Assembly: GCA_016840645.1 (NCBI GenBank)
Contig: JAEORY010000034.1
Coordinates: forward strand, 1 to 16,072
Direction of reading: 5' to 3'
From: Candidatus Borrarchaeota archaeon
GTDB taxonomy: Archaea > Asgardarchaeota > Sifarchaeia > Borrarchaeales > Borrarchaeaceae
Length of the DNA: 16,072 bases
Below the pieces are notes generated by a model. The model was given only the letters and a program-made list of their open reading frames with translations. It searched no databases and was not told the DNA's origin. A program made the translations under genes and the position numbers. Of the stretch, positions 1 to 5,661 are shown piece by piece (position 1 is the first letter of the stretch; every line of letters begins with the position of its first letter).

Positions 1-181
1 ATAGCGCGAATACGTGATCACGAAGACTATAGCCAGTCAAAGACATCTCTGGAAATACGATTAAGTCTGATTCTTCATGAGCAGCACGTTCGATCCAACT
101 TTGCATCTTTTTAAGATTTGATTCTTTATTCTCAAGTTGAGGATTCATTTGAGCTAAAGTGACAGAGATTTTTTCCTTCAT
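1..181 (-). CDS. Carbon-nitrogen hydrolase (nitrilase superfamily), N-terminal part
   Basis: The reverse strand reads from ATG at 181 down to base 1 and leaves the window, so only 60 residues are visible. They begin MKEKISVTLAQMNPQ and contain FPEMSLTGYSLRDH. A beta-strand with AQ near the start, then a helix and (I/V)FPE(L/M)xLTGY, is the classic opening of nitrilase-superfamily amidases. The Glu of FPE is the general base of the Glu-Lys-Cys triad; the Lys and Cys lie outside the window. LTGYSLRD resembles stand-alone archaeal/bacterial C-N hydrolases and the glutaminase domain of NAD+ synthetase, and the two cannot be told apart here. An AGGATA element lies roughly ten bases upstream of the ATG. 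The family is sure; the substrate is unknown. Confidence 0.8.
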   Translation of the reverse strand, partial: MKEKISVTLAQMNPQLENKESNLKKMQSWIERAAHEESDLIVFPEMSLTGYSLRDHVFAL

Positions 182-194
182 TAAATCATATCCT

Positions 195-214
195 ATTGAG
201 GAGTTCTACTCAAT
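195..214. promoter_or_regulatory. Inverted repeat in front of the nitrilase-like gene
   Basis: ATTGAG (195-200) and CTCAAT (209-214) form a perfect 6-bp inverted repeat with an 8-nt spacer. It lies 14-34 bases upstream of the reverse-strand start codon at 181. An AT-rich TATA-like stretch follows at about 225-233, which would place the transcription start close to this repeat. It could be a repressor site or a leader hairpin. Only the symmetry is seen; the function is a guess. Confidence 0.3.
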
Positions 215-281
215 ATTCTCCTGAAATTTATTCACTCCTCCGCAAGAAGACCCCTCAACTTGTTGAATGGTAGTTCACCTC

Positions 282-312
282 TAAAGTAAGAAAACGTAAG
301 AAAAAGATTGAA
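282..312 (-). terminator. T-rich termination region after the eL22 gene
   Basis: Read on the reverse strand, the sequence just after the eL22 stop has several runs of four to five T separated by short C/A steps. It includes two near-copies of TTTTCTTAC (forward GTAAGAAAA at 286-294 and 296-304). Archaeal RNA polymerase terminates on such oligo-T stretches without needing a hairpin. The position, 28-58 nt after the stop, fits the end of the purA-eL22 transcript. Confidence 0.4.
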
Positions 313-339
313 AACTCTTATTTGAAGTGATGTACGCTT

Positions 340-654
340 TTAGAACTCTTCCTCTTCTTCTTCTTCAATTTCGAGTTCTATACCTTTCCTTTTTTTAATT
401 ATATACTCGTCTTTTTCTCCTGCAATTATTTTTAATTCTCCCTTTAGGTGGGCATTGTGTAAATGTTTTCGGACAAATAGGCGAAGAGTTCTTTTGCTAA
501 AATTTCTTTCAGGGGAGTCAGTTGACACCACAATGTCCGATCCTTCGATTTTTATTGAAGTAAATCTAGGAAGTTTTTCCTCAAGGAATGTGACTAGATC
601 CTCAAAAAACTGACCTTTTTTCTTTGATAGGTCTTCTGCGACAATAGTATACAT
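340..654 (-). CDS. Eukaryote-type ribosomal protein eL22 homologue
   Basis: This 104-residue protein matches eukaryotic large-subunit protein eL22 along its whole length. It has an N-terminal helix (QFFEDLVTFLEEKLPRF, about 15-31), strands around IKIEGSDIVVSTD (34-46), then SKRTLRLFVRKHLHNAHLKGELKI, which parallels the [24 protein letters not shown] type block of the eukaryotic family. It ends in a run of glutamates, also typical of eL22. Known of the family: it binds 23S/28S rRNA near the exit-tunnel side, is absent from most archaea, and has been reported from Asgard archaea. The start is ATG at 654, preceded by GAGGAGG six bases upstream. The gene sits 14 nt after purA on the same strand, so co-transcription is likely. 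This is the strongest phylogenetic marker in the window besides the GTPase. Confidence 0.88.
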   Translation of the reverse strand: MYTIVAEDLSKKKGQFFEDLVTFLEEKLPRFTSIKIEGSDIVVSTDSPERNFSKRTLRLFVRKHLHNAHLKGELKIIAGEKDEYIIKKRKGIELEIEEEEEEEF

Positions 655-668
655 ATTTTTTCCTCCTC

Positions 669-1670
669 TTAGACCCTTCTATCAATAATTTCTTCTACAC
701 CTGGACCAGTACCAATCAAGGTGACTGGTATTTTTAATTGGGCTTCAATTTCACGGGTAAACTCAATCGCTTCCCTCGGCAATTCTTCAAAAGTTTTTAT
801 ACCTTTTGCATCGGGAAATACGACATCTAATTTTGTAAGTGCGCATTGAGTCGCCCCATTTAAGAAGACTGCTCGTTTTGCCAATTTATAATTAAAAGGA
901 CTTGCTCTTCGTGTACGCCCTGTCACTGTACCTTTTTCCTGCCATCCTCGCCTTATAGTCTCTTCTTCGGATAATTCGCCTTCTAAAGGTCCTTCACCTA
1001 CACGTGTTACATAAGCTTTGAAGATGACAAGAACATCGTCTATTTTAGTTGGACCAATGCCAACATCACTACATATAGCACTTGCGCACACATCTTTGCT
1101 TGTTACATAGGGATAAGTGCCATGGTAAAGTGAAAGGAACGTCCCTTGTGTTCCTTCGAGAACAACATTCTCTTGGGCATCAATTAATTCGTTTACTTCG
1201 AGAGCTACATCACATAAGTATTCTGCGAGTTCAGGAATATCCTTTGCTACTTTGCCAACTCTAGAAGCTCGATCAACATTACAGGGACCACTTCCAGAAC
1301 CTGTAGTTCCAATTATTTTTGAAATGGCAGTACCTGTATCTCGTTCCCGATGTTGTGGTTCAATGACTCCGGTATGAAAGTCAATTTTGAGCCGTTTTTT
1401 GGTATTAGTCTCTTCTATCTCTTTGAGAATTACTTCTGGGTCGACTAACACACCAGCAGACATGTAAAGTTTCGTCTTCTCGTTTACAAAGCCGCAGGGA
1501 ATTTGACGAAGCTTGAATTTTTCACCGTTGTAAACTACAGTATGACCAGCATTTGTTCCACAACCTGCTCGAACCATTGCAGCAAGTTCATCCGAAATTG
1601 CCAGATATGAGGCGATCTTTCCTTTACCTTCGTCGCCGAAAAATCCTCCCACTATAACTGTACATGCCAC
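669..1670 (-). CDS. purA: Adenylosuccinate synthetase (short archaeal form)
   Basis: PurA joins IMP and aspartate with GTP hydrolysis to make adenylosuccinate, the first committed step to AMP, in the cytosol. The 333-residue product begins ACTVIVGGFFGDEGKGK, carrying the GDEGKGK phosphate-binding loop with the catalytic Asp. It continues with GTNAGHTV (the IMP/His region), TGTAISKIIGTTGSGSGPC, VLEGTQGTFLSLYHGTYPYVTSKD, and TGRTRRASPF near 250-260. Bacterial and eukaryotic enzymes are about 430 residues; a length near 335-340 is usual for archaeal PurA, so this is complete. The start is GTG at 1670 with GGAGA about nine bases upstream; no in-frame ATG lies near the N-terminus. The gene is followed after 14 nt by eL22. 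A TATA-like AT stretch inside GGTTT-TTT-AAACC (1756-1768) may be its promoter. Confidence 0.97.
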   Translation of the reverse strand: MACTVIVGGFFGDEGKGKIASYLAISDELAAMVRAGCGTNAGHTVVYNGEKFKLRQIPCGFVNEKTKLYMSAGVLVDPEVILKEIEETNTKKRLKIDFHTGVIEPQHRERDTGTAISKIIGTTGSGSGPCNVDRASRVGKVAKDIPELAEYLCDVALEVNELIDAQENVVLEGTQGTFLSLYHGTYPYVTSKDVCASAICSDVGIGPTKIDDVLVIFKAYVTRVGEGPLEGELSEEETIRRGWQEKGTVTGRTRRASPFNYKLAKRAVFLNGATQCALTKLDVVFPDAKGIKTFEELPREAIEFTREIEAQLKIPVTLIGTGPGVEEIIDRRV

Positions 1671-1968
1671 GTTTTAAGTCTCCATGTTTAGGTCTTTTTT
1701 CGTCGGTAAAAACAAATAATCATTCGTTGTTAAGCGTTAGTTTTTGTGTAAAATTGGTTTTTTAAACCTTTGTTTTGATTAGATGTTTCTCCGGAGACTA
1801 ACATAGTACGAATCTTTTAATAATCTGTTTGTCGCCCCCTTTCAAATCTAAATTATGCAACTGCAAAAAATGTTGACGAGCGCAGGTCATATAGATTGTA
1901 AATTTCAAGAAATGTTAAAAATCTGTCCAAAAAAGGTGAAAACTTTCTAAGAATAAATGAAAATGACT
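1671..1968. promoter_or_regulatory. Intergenic region upstream of purA, with two inverted repeats
   Basis: No gene is seen in these 298 bases. On the purA side there is a 13-base element GGTTT-TTT-AAACC (1756-1768), whose AT core could act as a TATA box for the reverse strand, about 90 bases before the purA start. Further out is a perfect 10-bp palindrome TCTCCGGAGA (1788-1797), conspicuous by its GC core in AT-rich DNA and placed where an activator or repressor could bind. At the other end, AAAATGA-CT-TCATTTT (1960-1975) overlaps the stop codon of the TnpB remnant. Functions are inferred from position only. Confidence 0.4.
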
Positions 1969-2226
1969 TCATTTTATAACAATGCGTAATTTTATGTCTG
2001 CGTGATCGATCAGGATGGTGTTGACATAAGGGTTGTTATGACACAGACTCATCAAACACTGCGGGATAGTTTTTACTTCAGCAAATCGTTCTGTCATATA
2101 GTCCTCGCCATAAAACAGCAGGTTATACCCGATCCGTTTCACTCTGTTATAGATAGTAAAGATCTCATTTAGTGTGTATTTCTGTTTTTTGTCGGGATAG
2201 ATTCGAAATTTAACCGTTTGAATCAT
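1969..2226 (-). pseudogene. TnpB-type gene remnant, N-terminal fragment
   Basis: The 85-residue reading frame starts MIQTVKFRIYPDK. Over about 73 residues it is nearly the same as the N-terminus of the TnpB-related gene at 8467 (shared FTIYNRVKRIGYNLLF, GEDY, CLMSLCHNNPYVNTIL). The two also agree closely at DNA level, so they are copies of one element family. After ILIDH the similarity fades and the frame stops. The remaining roughly 350 residues, including all RuvC catalytic residues, are absent, and I find no trace of them in the 300 bases downstream. The upstream AAGGGAAGGAAG purine stretch also resembles the SD region of the longer copy. It is a truncated, non-functional copy. It lies divergent from the small winged-helix gene at 2434. 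Confidence 0.82.
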
Positions 2227-2433
2227 TGCGTTTCTTCCTTCCCTTCACCTAAAGTCCTTTTTTGGCGTTAGCAGAAATTTATTATACAATATTATATATG
2301 TAACTTCTGGTTTATATATTTTTTGATGTTTATAAAGGCGTATAAATCACAAACGTTTCTTTATATTATATTCATGATATTTGGGTAATGTTTTTAAACA
2401 GTATAGTCTATATAACTATTCAGGGAATGGAAT
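2227..2433. promoter_or_regulatory. AT-rich divergent promoter region
   Basis: This 207-base spacer between the TnpB remnant (-) and the small winged-helix gene (+) is very AT-rich. It holds several TATA-like elements: TTTATATATT near 2311-2320, TTTATAAAG near 2329-2337, GTATAAAT near 2339-2346, TTTTTAAA near 2389-2396 and TATATAA at 2409-2415. The last lies only 19 bases before the ATG at 2434, so the transcript would be leaderless; the one near 2390 would give a leader of about 15 bases. Which of these is used cannot be decided from sequence. Confidence 0.4.
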
Positions 2434-2652
2434 ATGAAACGATCATTGCTTGAGATCGTGAAAACACTTTTTGACATGCTTGATGAAAATGGATCAAATC
2501 CGTTTATTCGCACCAAAGAGATCGTTGAAAAAACCGGCATAAGTCATCGCTCTTTAAAGCCACTGGTCGAATTGATTCAGTTTATTCAAGAACAACAAAC
2601 CCTCAAATTCCTCCACCAATCGCCAAGAGTAACACTCTATTTTCTTGAGTAA
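2434..2652 (+). CDS. Small winged-helix-like protein, 72 residues
   Basis: The family is not recognised by name. The chain MKRSLLEIVKTLFDMLDENGSNPFIRTKEIVEKTGISHRSLKP (split here: residues 1-20 helix, 25-43 helix-turn-helix) reads as helix 1, then TKEIVEKTGISHRSLKPLVELI as a helix-turn-helix. This is followed by a short two-strand wing (TLKFLH, RVTLYFLE). That is the pattern of minimal winged-helix DNA-binding proteins common in archaea. There is no sensor domain, no cysteine pair and no membrane segment. Its promoter region is very AT-rich and shared with the TnpB remnant. A role as a transcription regulator is inferred from the fold pattern only. The start is ATG 2434 without a convincing SD, which suits a leaderless transcript. 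Confidence 0.6.
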   Translation: MKRSLLEIVKTLFDMLDENGSNPFIRTKEIVEKTGISHRSLKPLVELIQFIQEQQTLKFLHQSPRVTLYFLE

Positions 2653-2997
2653 GAGATGGTGTTCACTTATAAGGAAAAGAGGTTTTTTCAATGTTGTGTC
2701 TGACGCTTAAATCTTTTTAAGTTCATTACCAAAAAAAGAAGCGTTTTCACTCATTCTTGAAGGATATTAAAAACTGTTCTTAACTTACCTGATAATAATT
2801 ACTCTTTACATAGTTTCCTAGTTATTAAAAATCTCTTTCAACACTATGCTATTATATTCTGCTCTCATCGGGAATCAAAACGCTTACCGGGTAACACTAC
2901 TACGCTTGGTTTCATTCCTGGTAAGGCAGGCTTACCTCATTATAAATTTTTAAGAGATTCTTTGTTACAAACACTTAGTTTTGTTGGAGGTGATGTG
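2653..2997. promoter_or_regulatory. Upstream region of the PEBP gene with TTACC/GGTAA repeats
   Basis: No gene is seen in these 345 bases. Close to the PEBP start lie two inverted repeats built on the same core: TTACC-G-GGTAA (2884-2894), then GGTAAG-GCAGG-CTTACC (2920-2936). The second ends three bases before a TATA-like TTATAAATT (2940-2948). A further lone CTTACCTG lies near 2785-2792. Placing transcription start about 25 bases after the TATA box gives a leader of about 30 bases to GTG 2998, which is preceded by GGAGGTGAT (2986-2994). Paired cores directly upstream of a TATA box suggest regulator sites; this is inference. Confidence 0.45.
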
Positions 2998-3441
2998 GTG
3001 CTAGAAATAACAAGTCCAGCTTTTGATCATGAAGAAATGATTCCAAAGAAATACACCTGTCAAGGAGATGATGTCAACCCAGAATTGGAAATCCAGGGAA
3101 TCCCAGAAGAGACAAAGAGTTTAATCCTTATTATGGATGATCCTGATGCACCAATTGGGACTTGGGATCACTGGGTTGTCTGGAATCTAGACCCTAGCAT
3201 ATCAAAAATTGAAGAGGATAGTATTCCAAAAGAGGGAGTTGTTGGTAAAAATAGTTGGGCACGCAATGATTATGGTGGGCCATGCCCTCCATCTGGAACA
3301 CACCGATATTATTTCAAACTTTATGCTTTAGATACACAATTAGCACTTGAGAAAAAAAACAACAAAAAGACTGTAGAGAAAGCTATGAAAGATCATGTTA
3401 TAGAACAAGCTGTTTTAATGGGAAAATATAAGAAACTATAG
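2998..3441 (+). CDS. PEBP family protein (YbhB/YbcL type)
   Basis: This is a phosphatidylethanolamine-binding-protein fold of the small prokaryotic YbhB/YbcL type, 147 residues, cytosolic with no signal peptide. The conserved anion-binding pocket is present: MDDPDAP (46-52), WDHWVVWN (56-63), and NSWARNDYGGPCPPSGTHRYYFKLYALD. These are the DPDxP, HW and GPxPPxGxHRY motifs of the family. Known members bind anionic phospho-ligands and some inhibit proteases or kinases; the function in archaea is unknown. The start was chosen as GTG 2998 because a full SD, GGAGGTGAT (2986-2994), lies at the right distance and the protein then opens MLEITSPAF as homologues do. A TTG at 2962 would add twelve unconserved residues. 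The next gene follows after 91 bases. Confidence 0.92.
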   Translation: MLEITSPAFDHEEMIPKKYTCQGDDVNPELEIQGIPEETKSLILIMDDPDAPIGTWDHWVVWNLDPSISKIEEDSIPKEGVVGKNSWARNDYGGPCPPSGTHRYYFKLYALDTQLALEKKNNKKTVEKAMKDHVIEQAVLMGKYKKL

Positions 3442-3532
3442 TTTTAACTGAATCAACCTGCATCACTCGAAATCACTGTAATGAACCTTTGTAGATGTAC
3501 TATTGTGATCGAATTTAAGATTTGGTGAATGT

Positions 3533-4441
3533 ATGACACAATATCCAAAATTTCCTGATTTCAAAGAACTTGGGATCGAAGATAAAGCAATCTTTGATGA
3601 GTATTTTAAAAGATATCCTCCCACGATTTCTGAATTTACTTTCACAAATCTATTCATGTGGAGGCATTATTACAACTTCAAATGGGCGATACTTAACGAT
3701 AATATAGCGATCATGGCGAGCCCAGAGAAAGAACCCTATTTCTTTCCACCAATCGGCTCGAACAAAATAAAAGAAACTGTTTTAGAGTGTATAACCTATT
3801 CTGAAAGTACAGGATCTGGGGGAATAATGAAAAGAGTGCCAGAAAATGTTGTGAAATTGTTTTCCGATGGAGATAAAATAAAAATTGAATTAGATCGGGA
3901 TGCGTCAGATTATGTGTATCTAATAAAAAACCTGGTTGAATTACCTGGTTCAAATTATCGCTCAAAAAGAAAAAGTATAAAGCAATTTCAACGCCAACAC
4001 GAGTTTGAATATGCACCCTTAACTAAAGAAATAGTTCCAGATTGTTTAGAACTTCAAGAAGACTGGTGTAATGTAAGAGCCTGCTATGATGATCCCCATT
4101 TAGCAGGTGAAGATAAAGCAATTTTTGATGCATTATCCCATTTCGACATTTTAGATTTCAAGGGTGCTGTAATCATCGTTGATGAGAAAATAAAGGCGTT
4201 CACTATGGGTGAACCATTAAACGCGAATACGATCGTTGTACATATAGAGAAAGGAAGTCATGAACGAGACTATAGGGGAATATATTCATTGATCAACAAA
4301 GTGTTTTTAGAAATCGAATGGGCAGATTTCAAATACGTAAATCGTGAACAAGATACAGGAGAAGAAGGTTTAAGAAGAGCAAAAATGTCCTATCACCCAG
4401 AATTTATGGTTGATAAATATATATTAACTCGGTTAGCGTAG
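3533..4441 (+). CDS. DUF2156 / phosphatidylglycerol lysyltransferase C-terminal-like protein
   Basis: This 302-residue soluble protein has the layout of the DUF2156 family, related to the catalytic GNAT-fold domain of MprF-type aminoacyl-phosphatidylglycerol synthases. An N-terminal half carries SEFTFTNLFMWRHYYNFKW (about 33-51) and a later P-P-I-G. After this come KRKSIKQFQRQHEFEYAPLT (near 144-163), GAVIIVDEKIKAFTMGEPLN and HIEKG. The end has YVNREQDTGEEGLRRAKMSYHPE. The REQDxGxEGLRxAKxSYxP block is the hallmark of the family. MprF enzymes have an added membrane flippase domain; none is present here, and stand-alone members have no settled substrate. GGTGA lies about five bases before ATG 3533. 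The gene is probably co-transcribed with the PEBP gene and is convergent with the methyltransferase, their stops being only 18 bases apart. Confidence 0.88.
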   Translation: MTQYPKFPDFKELGIEDKAIFDEYFKRYPPTISEFTFTNLFMWRHYYNFKWAILNDNIAIMASPEKEPYFFPPIGSNKIKETVLECITYSESTGSGGIMKRVPENVVKLFSDGDKIKIELDRDASDYVYLIKNLVELPGSNYRSKRKSIKQFQRQHEFEYAPLTKEIVPDCLELQEDWCNVRACYDDPHLAGEDKAIFDALSHFDILDFKGAVIIVDEKIKAFTMGEPLNANTIVVHIEKGSHERDYRGIYSLINKVFLEIEWADFKYVNREQDTGEEGLRRAKMSYHPEFMVDKYILTRLA

Positions 4442-4459
4442 ACCATTCCTATCAAGAAT

Positions 4460-5098
4460 TTATTGATTACATGGAATTAACGTGAATAAAATATCGCACC
4501 AGCCGCTTAAATGTATGACTGACTTACATTTCGCTATCTTAGAACTTTGAATTTTAAATTTATGTGTTTTGGACAATTTGGAAATTCGATCGTATAATCC
4601 TGTGAGTGTGAAATTCCAAGTTATGCCATCTGCAGTTGATTGTAATCTATTTGTGCCCTTTTTTAATTTTACAGGGTCAAAGATGTATAAAAGAGCGTTA
4701 TTGTCTTTTAAAGTTCTACGACATTCTCTAAACAACTTATGGTGAAATATAAGATGATGGAAAGTATCTGGCACTAGTATAGAGTCAAAAAATTTTTCTT
4801 TGAAAGGCAAATGATATGCACTTGCACAGATCGGAATGGTAAGTCTATTTTTTCTGAGACCTCTTTTCAGAAATTTTGGATTTATATCTATGTGTATCGC
4901 TTCGTTTGAATTTATTGAACTTTTACCCGTTCCACAGCCTATTTCTAAAATCCTTCCATTTAAACGAGGGATAAGTTTATATCTTTCATCCCGTGCACCA
5001 AAATGTACCGCATGCACAGTCAAATCATAAAGAAGTCCAGACTTATCGATAATTCTTGAAAAAATGGATTCTCTAATCTGTTTTCCCAATGCAATCAA
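4460..5098 (-). CDS. Class I SAM-dependent methyltransferase
   Basis: The 212-residue protein has a Rossmann-type methyltransferase core. ILEIGCGTGKS (50-60) is motif I, binding S-adenosylmethionine. IHIDINP (about 69-75) is motif II with the acidic residue for the ribose. ICASAYHLPFKEKFFDSILVPDTFHHL covers motifs III-IV in the Methyltransf_11 style. The N-terminal SGLLYDLTVHAVHFGARDERY resembles small methyltransferases acting on lipids or quinones, but the substrate cannot be read. The C-terminus is rich in Lys and Ser and unlike any family I can name. The frame opens with TTG at 5098 and has no convincing SD; no ATG is available before motif I. A perfect palindrome, GCATATATATGC (5202-5213), may serve as TATA element about 80 bases earlier. 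Confidence 0.87.
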   Translation of the reverse strand: MIALGKQIRESIFSRIIDKSGLLYDLTVHAVHFGARDERYKLIPRLNGRILEIGCGTGKSSINSNEAIHIDINPKFLKRGLRKNRLTIPICASAYHLPFKEKFFDSILVPDTFHHLIFHHKLFRECRRTLKDNNALLYIFDPVKLKKGTNRLQSTADGITWNFTLTGLYDRISKLSKTHKFKIQSSKIAKCKSVIHLSGWCDILFTLIPCNQ

Positions 5099-5201
5099 CC
5101 AAATGAACGAATGGATATTTGTTTGGAGGTATTAAAGTTTTAATTCGGCTCACAATAAACTTCCAATCTAAACGCAAACGTCTTTTAGAGCATTTGATAT
5201 T

Positions 5202-5213
5202 GCATATATATGC
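5202..5213 (-). promoter_or_regulatory. Palindromic TATA-like element before the methyltransferase gene
   Basis: GCATATATATGC is a perfect 12-bp palindrome in the 164-base gap between the methyltransferase (start 5098) and the end of the rhodanese gene. Transcription starting about 25 bases downstream on the reverse strand would leave a leader of some 80 bases. It could equally be a regulator site. The call rests on position and AT content. Confidence 0.3.
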
Positions 5214-5248
5214 TTATCTAATTAATTACCGCATTAGGTTTGATAGAG

Positions 5249-5260
5249 TCAAAAAAAACT
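5249..5260 (-). terminator. Oligo-T terminator of the disulfide oxidoreductase-rhodanese unit
   Basis: On the reverse strand a run of eight T (forward A8 at 5251-5258) begins only five bases after the rhodanese stop codon. Uninterrupted T runs of this kind are the usual intrinsic termination signal in archaea. No other gene follows on this strand until 5098. Confidence 0.6.
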
Positions 5261-5262
5261 TC

Positions 5263-5661
5263 TTAAGATGACTCTGTAGGATAATTTGCTTCCTTCCATG
5301 CCTTCCAACTTTCGTCGTATGCGATCACGTTTTTAAAGCCATAACCAATTAATTTCTCTGCCGCAATTTTTTTCGCAGGACAGTTGATATCCGCAGAATA
5401 TGTTATTATTAGGTCATCTTTATCGAACATCGAATCTACTTTTTGTTCATTCATTTCTGAAATCAAAAGATGAACGGCCCCAACAATGTGTTCTTCTTCA
5501 AAATCTGCTGTATCTCGGACATCAAGGAGTATAAATTCTTCCCTTTTTTCATTTTTTTCTTTTAGTTCTTCCGTGCTGATTATTTGAACCATTTTTTCAT
5601 CTCCAGTTACAAGAGATTTTGAAAAAAAGTTCTGAGTATTTTCGGGTTCACTGAAATTCAC
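5263..5661 (-). CDS. Rhodanese-like protein with Ser at the usual catalytic Cys position
   Basis: This single rhodanese (Cdc25-like) domain of about 110 residues has EFILLDVRDTADFEEEHIVGAVHL, the typical LxDVRxxxExxxGHIxGAxxL pattern. It ends with GYGFKNVIAYDESWKAWKEANYP. Active rhodaneses transfer sulfur through a Cys that opens the loop after a hydrophobic strand (...YC). Here that position reads ITYSADINCPAKK: Ser at 89, with the only loop Cys five residues later at 94. Either Cys94 works in a shifted loop or the domain binds rather than transfers sulfur. Two starts are possible. ATG 5661 overlaps the upstream gene by ATGA. ATG 5592 has a GGAG eight bases before it and begins exactly at the domain (MVQIISTEEL). 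The second is as likely. The neighbour is a flavin disulfide reductase, so a joint role in thiol or persulfide chemistry is plausible. Confidence 0.85.
   Translation of the reverse strand: MNFSEPENTQNFFSKSLVTGDEKMVQIISTEELKEKNEKREEFILLDVRDTADFEEEHIVGAVHLLISEMNEQKVDSMFDKDDLIITYSADINCPAKKIAAEKLIGYGFKNVIAYDESWKAWKEANYPTESS

Noticed and set aside
669..1670. Truncated PurA, because the protein is about 100 residues shorter than the bacterial enzyme
   Set aside because: Archaeal adenylosuccinate synthetases are normally of this length, and all key motifs are present.
5127..5270. Forward open frame after a GGAGG at about 5115-5119
   Set aside because: There is no ATG, GTG or usable TTG at the right distance; the sequence is AT-driven (Leu, Ile, Lys, Arg) and runs into the rhodanese gene on the other strand.
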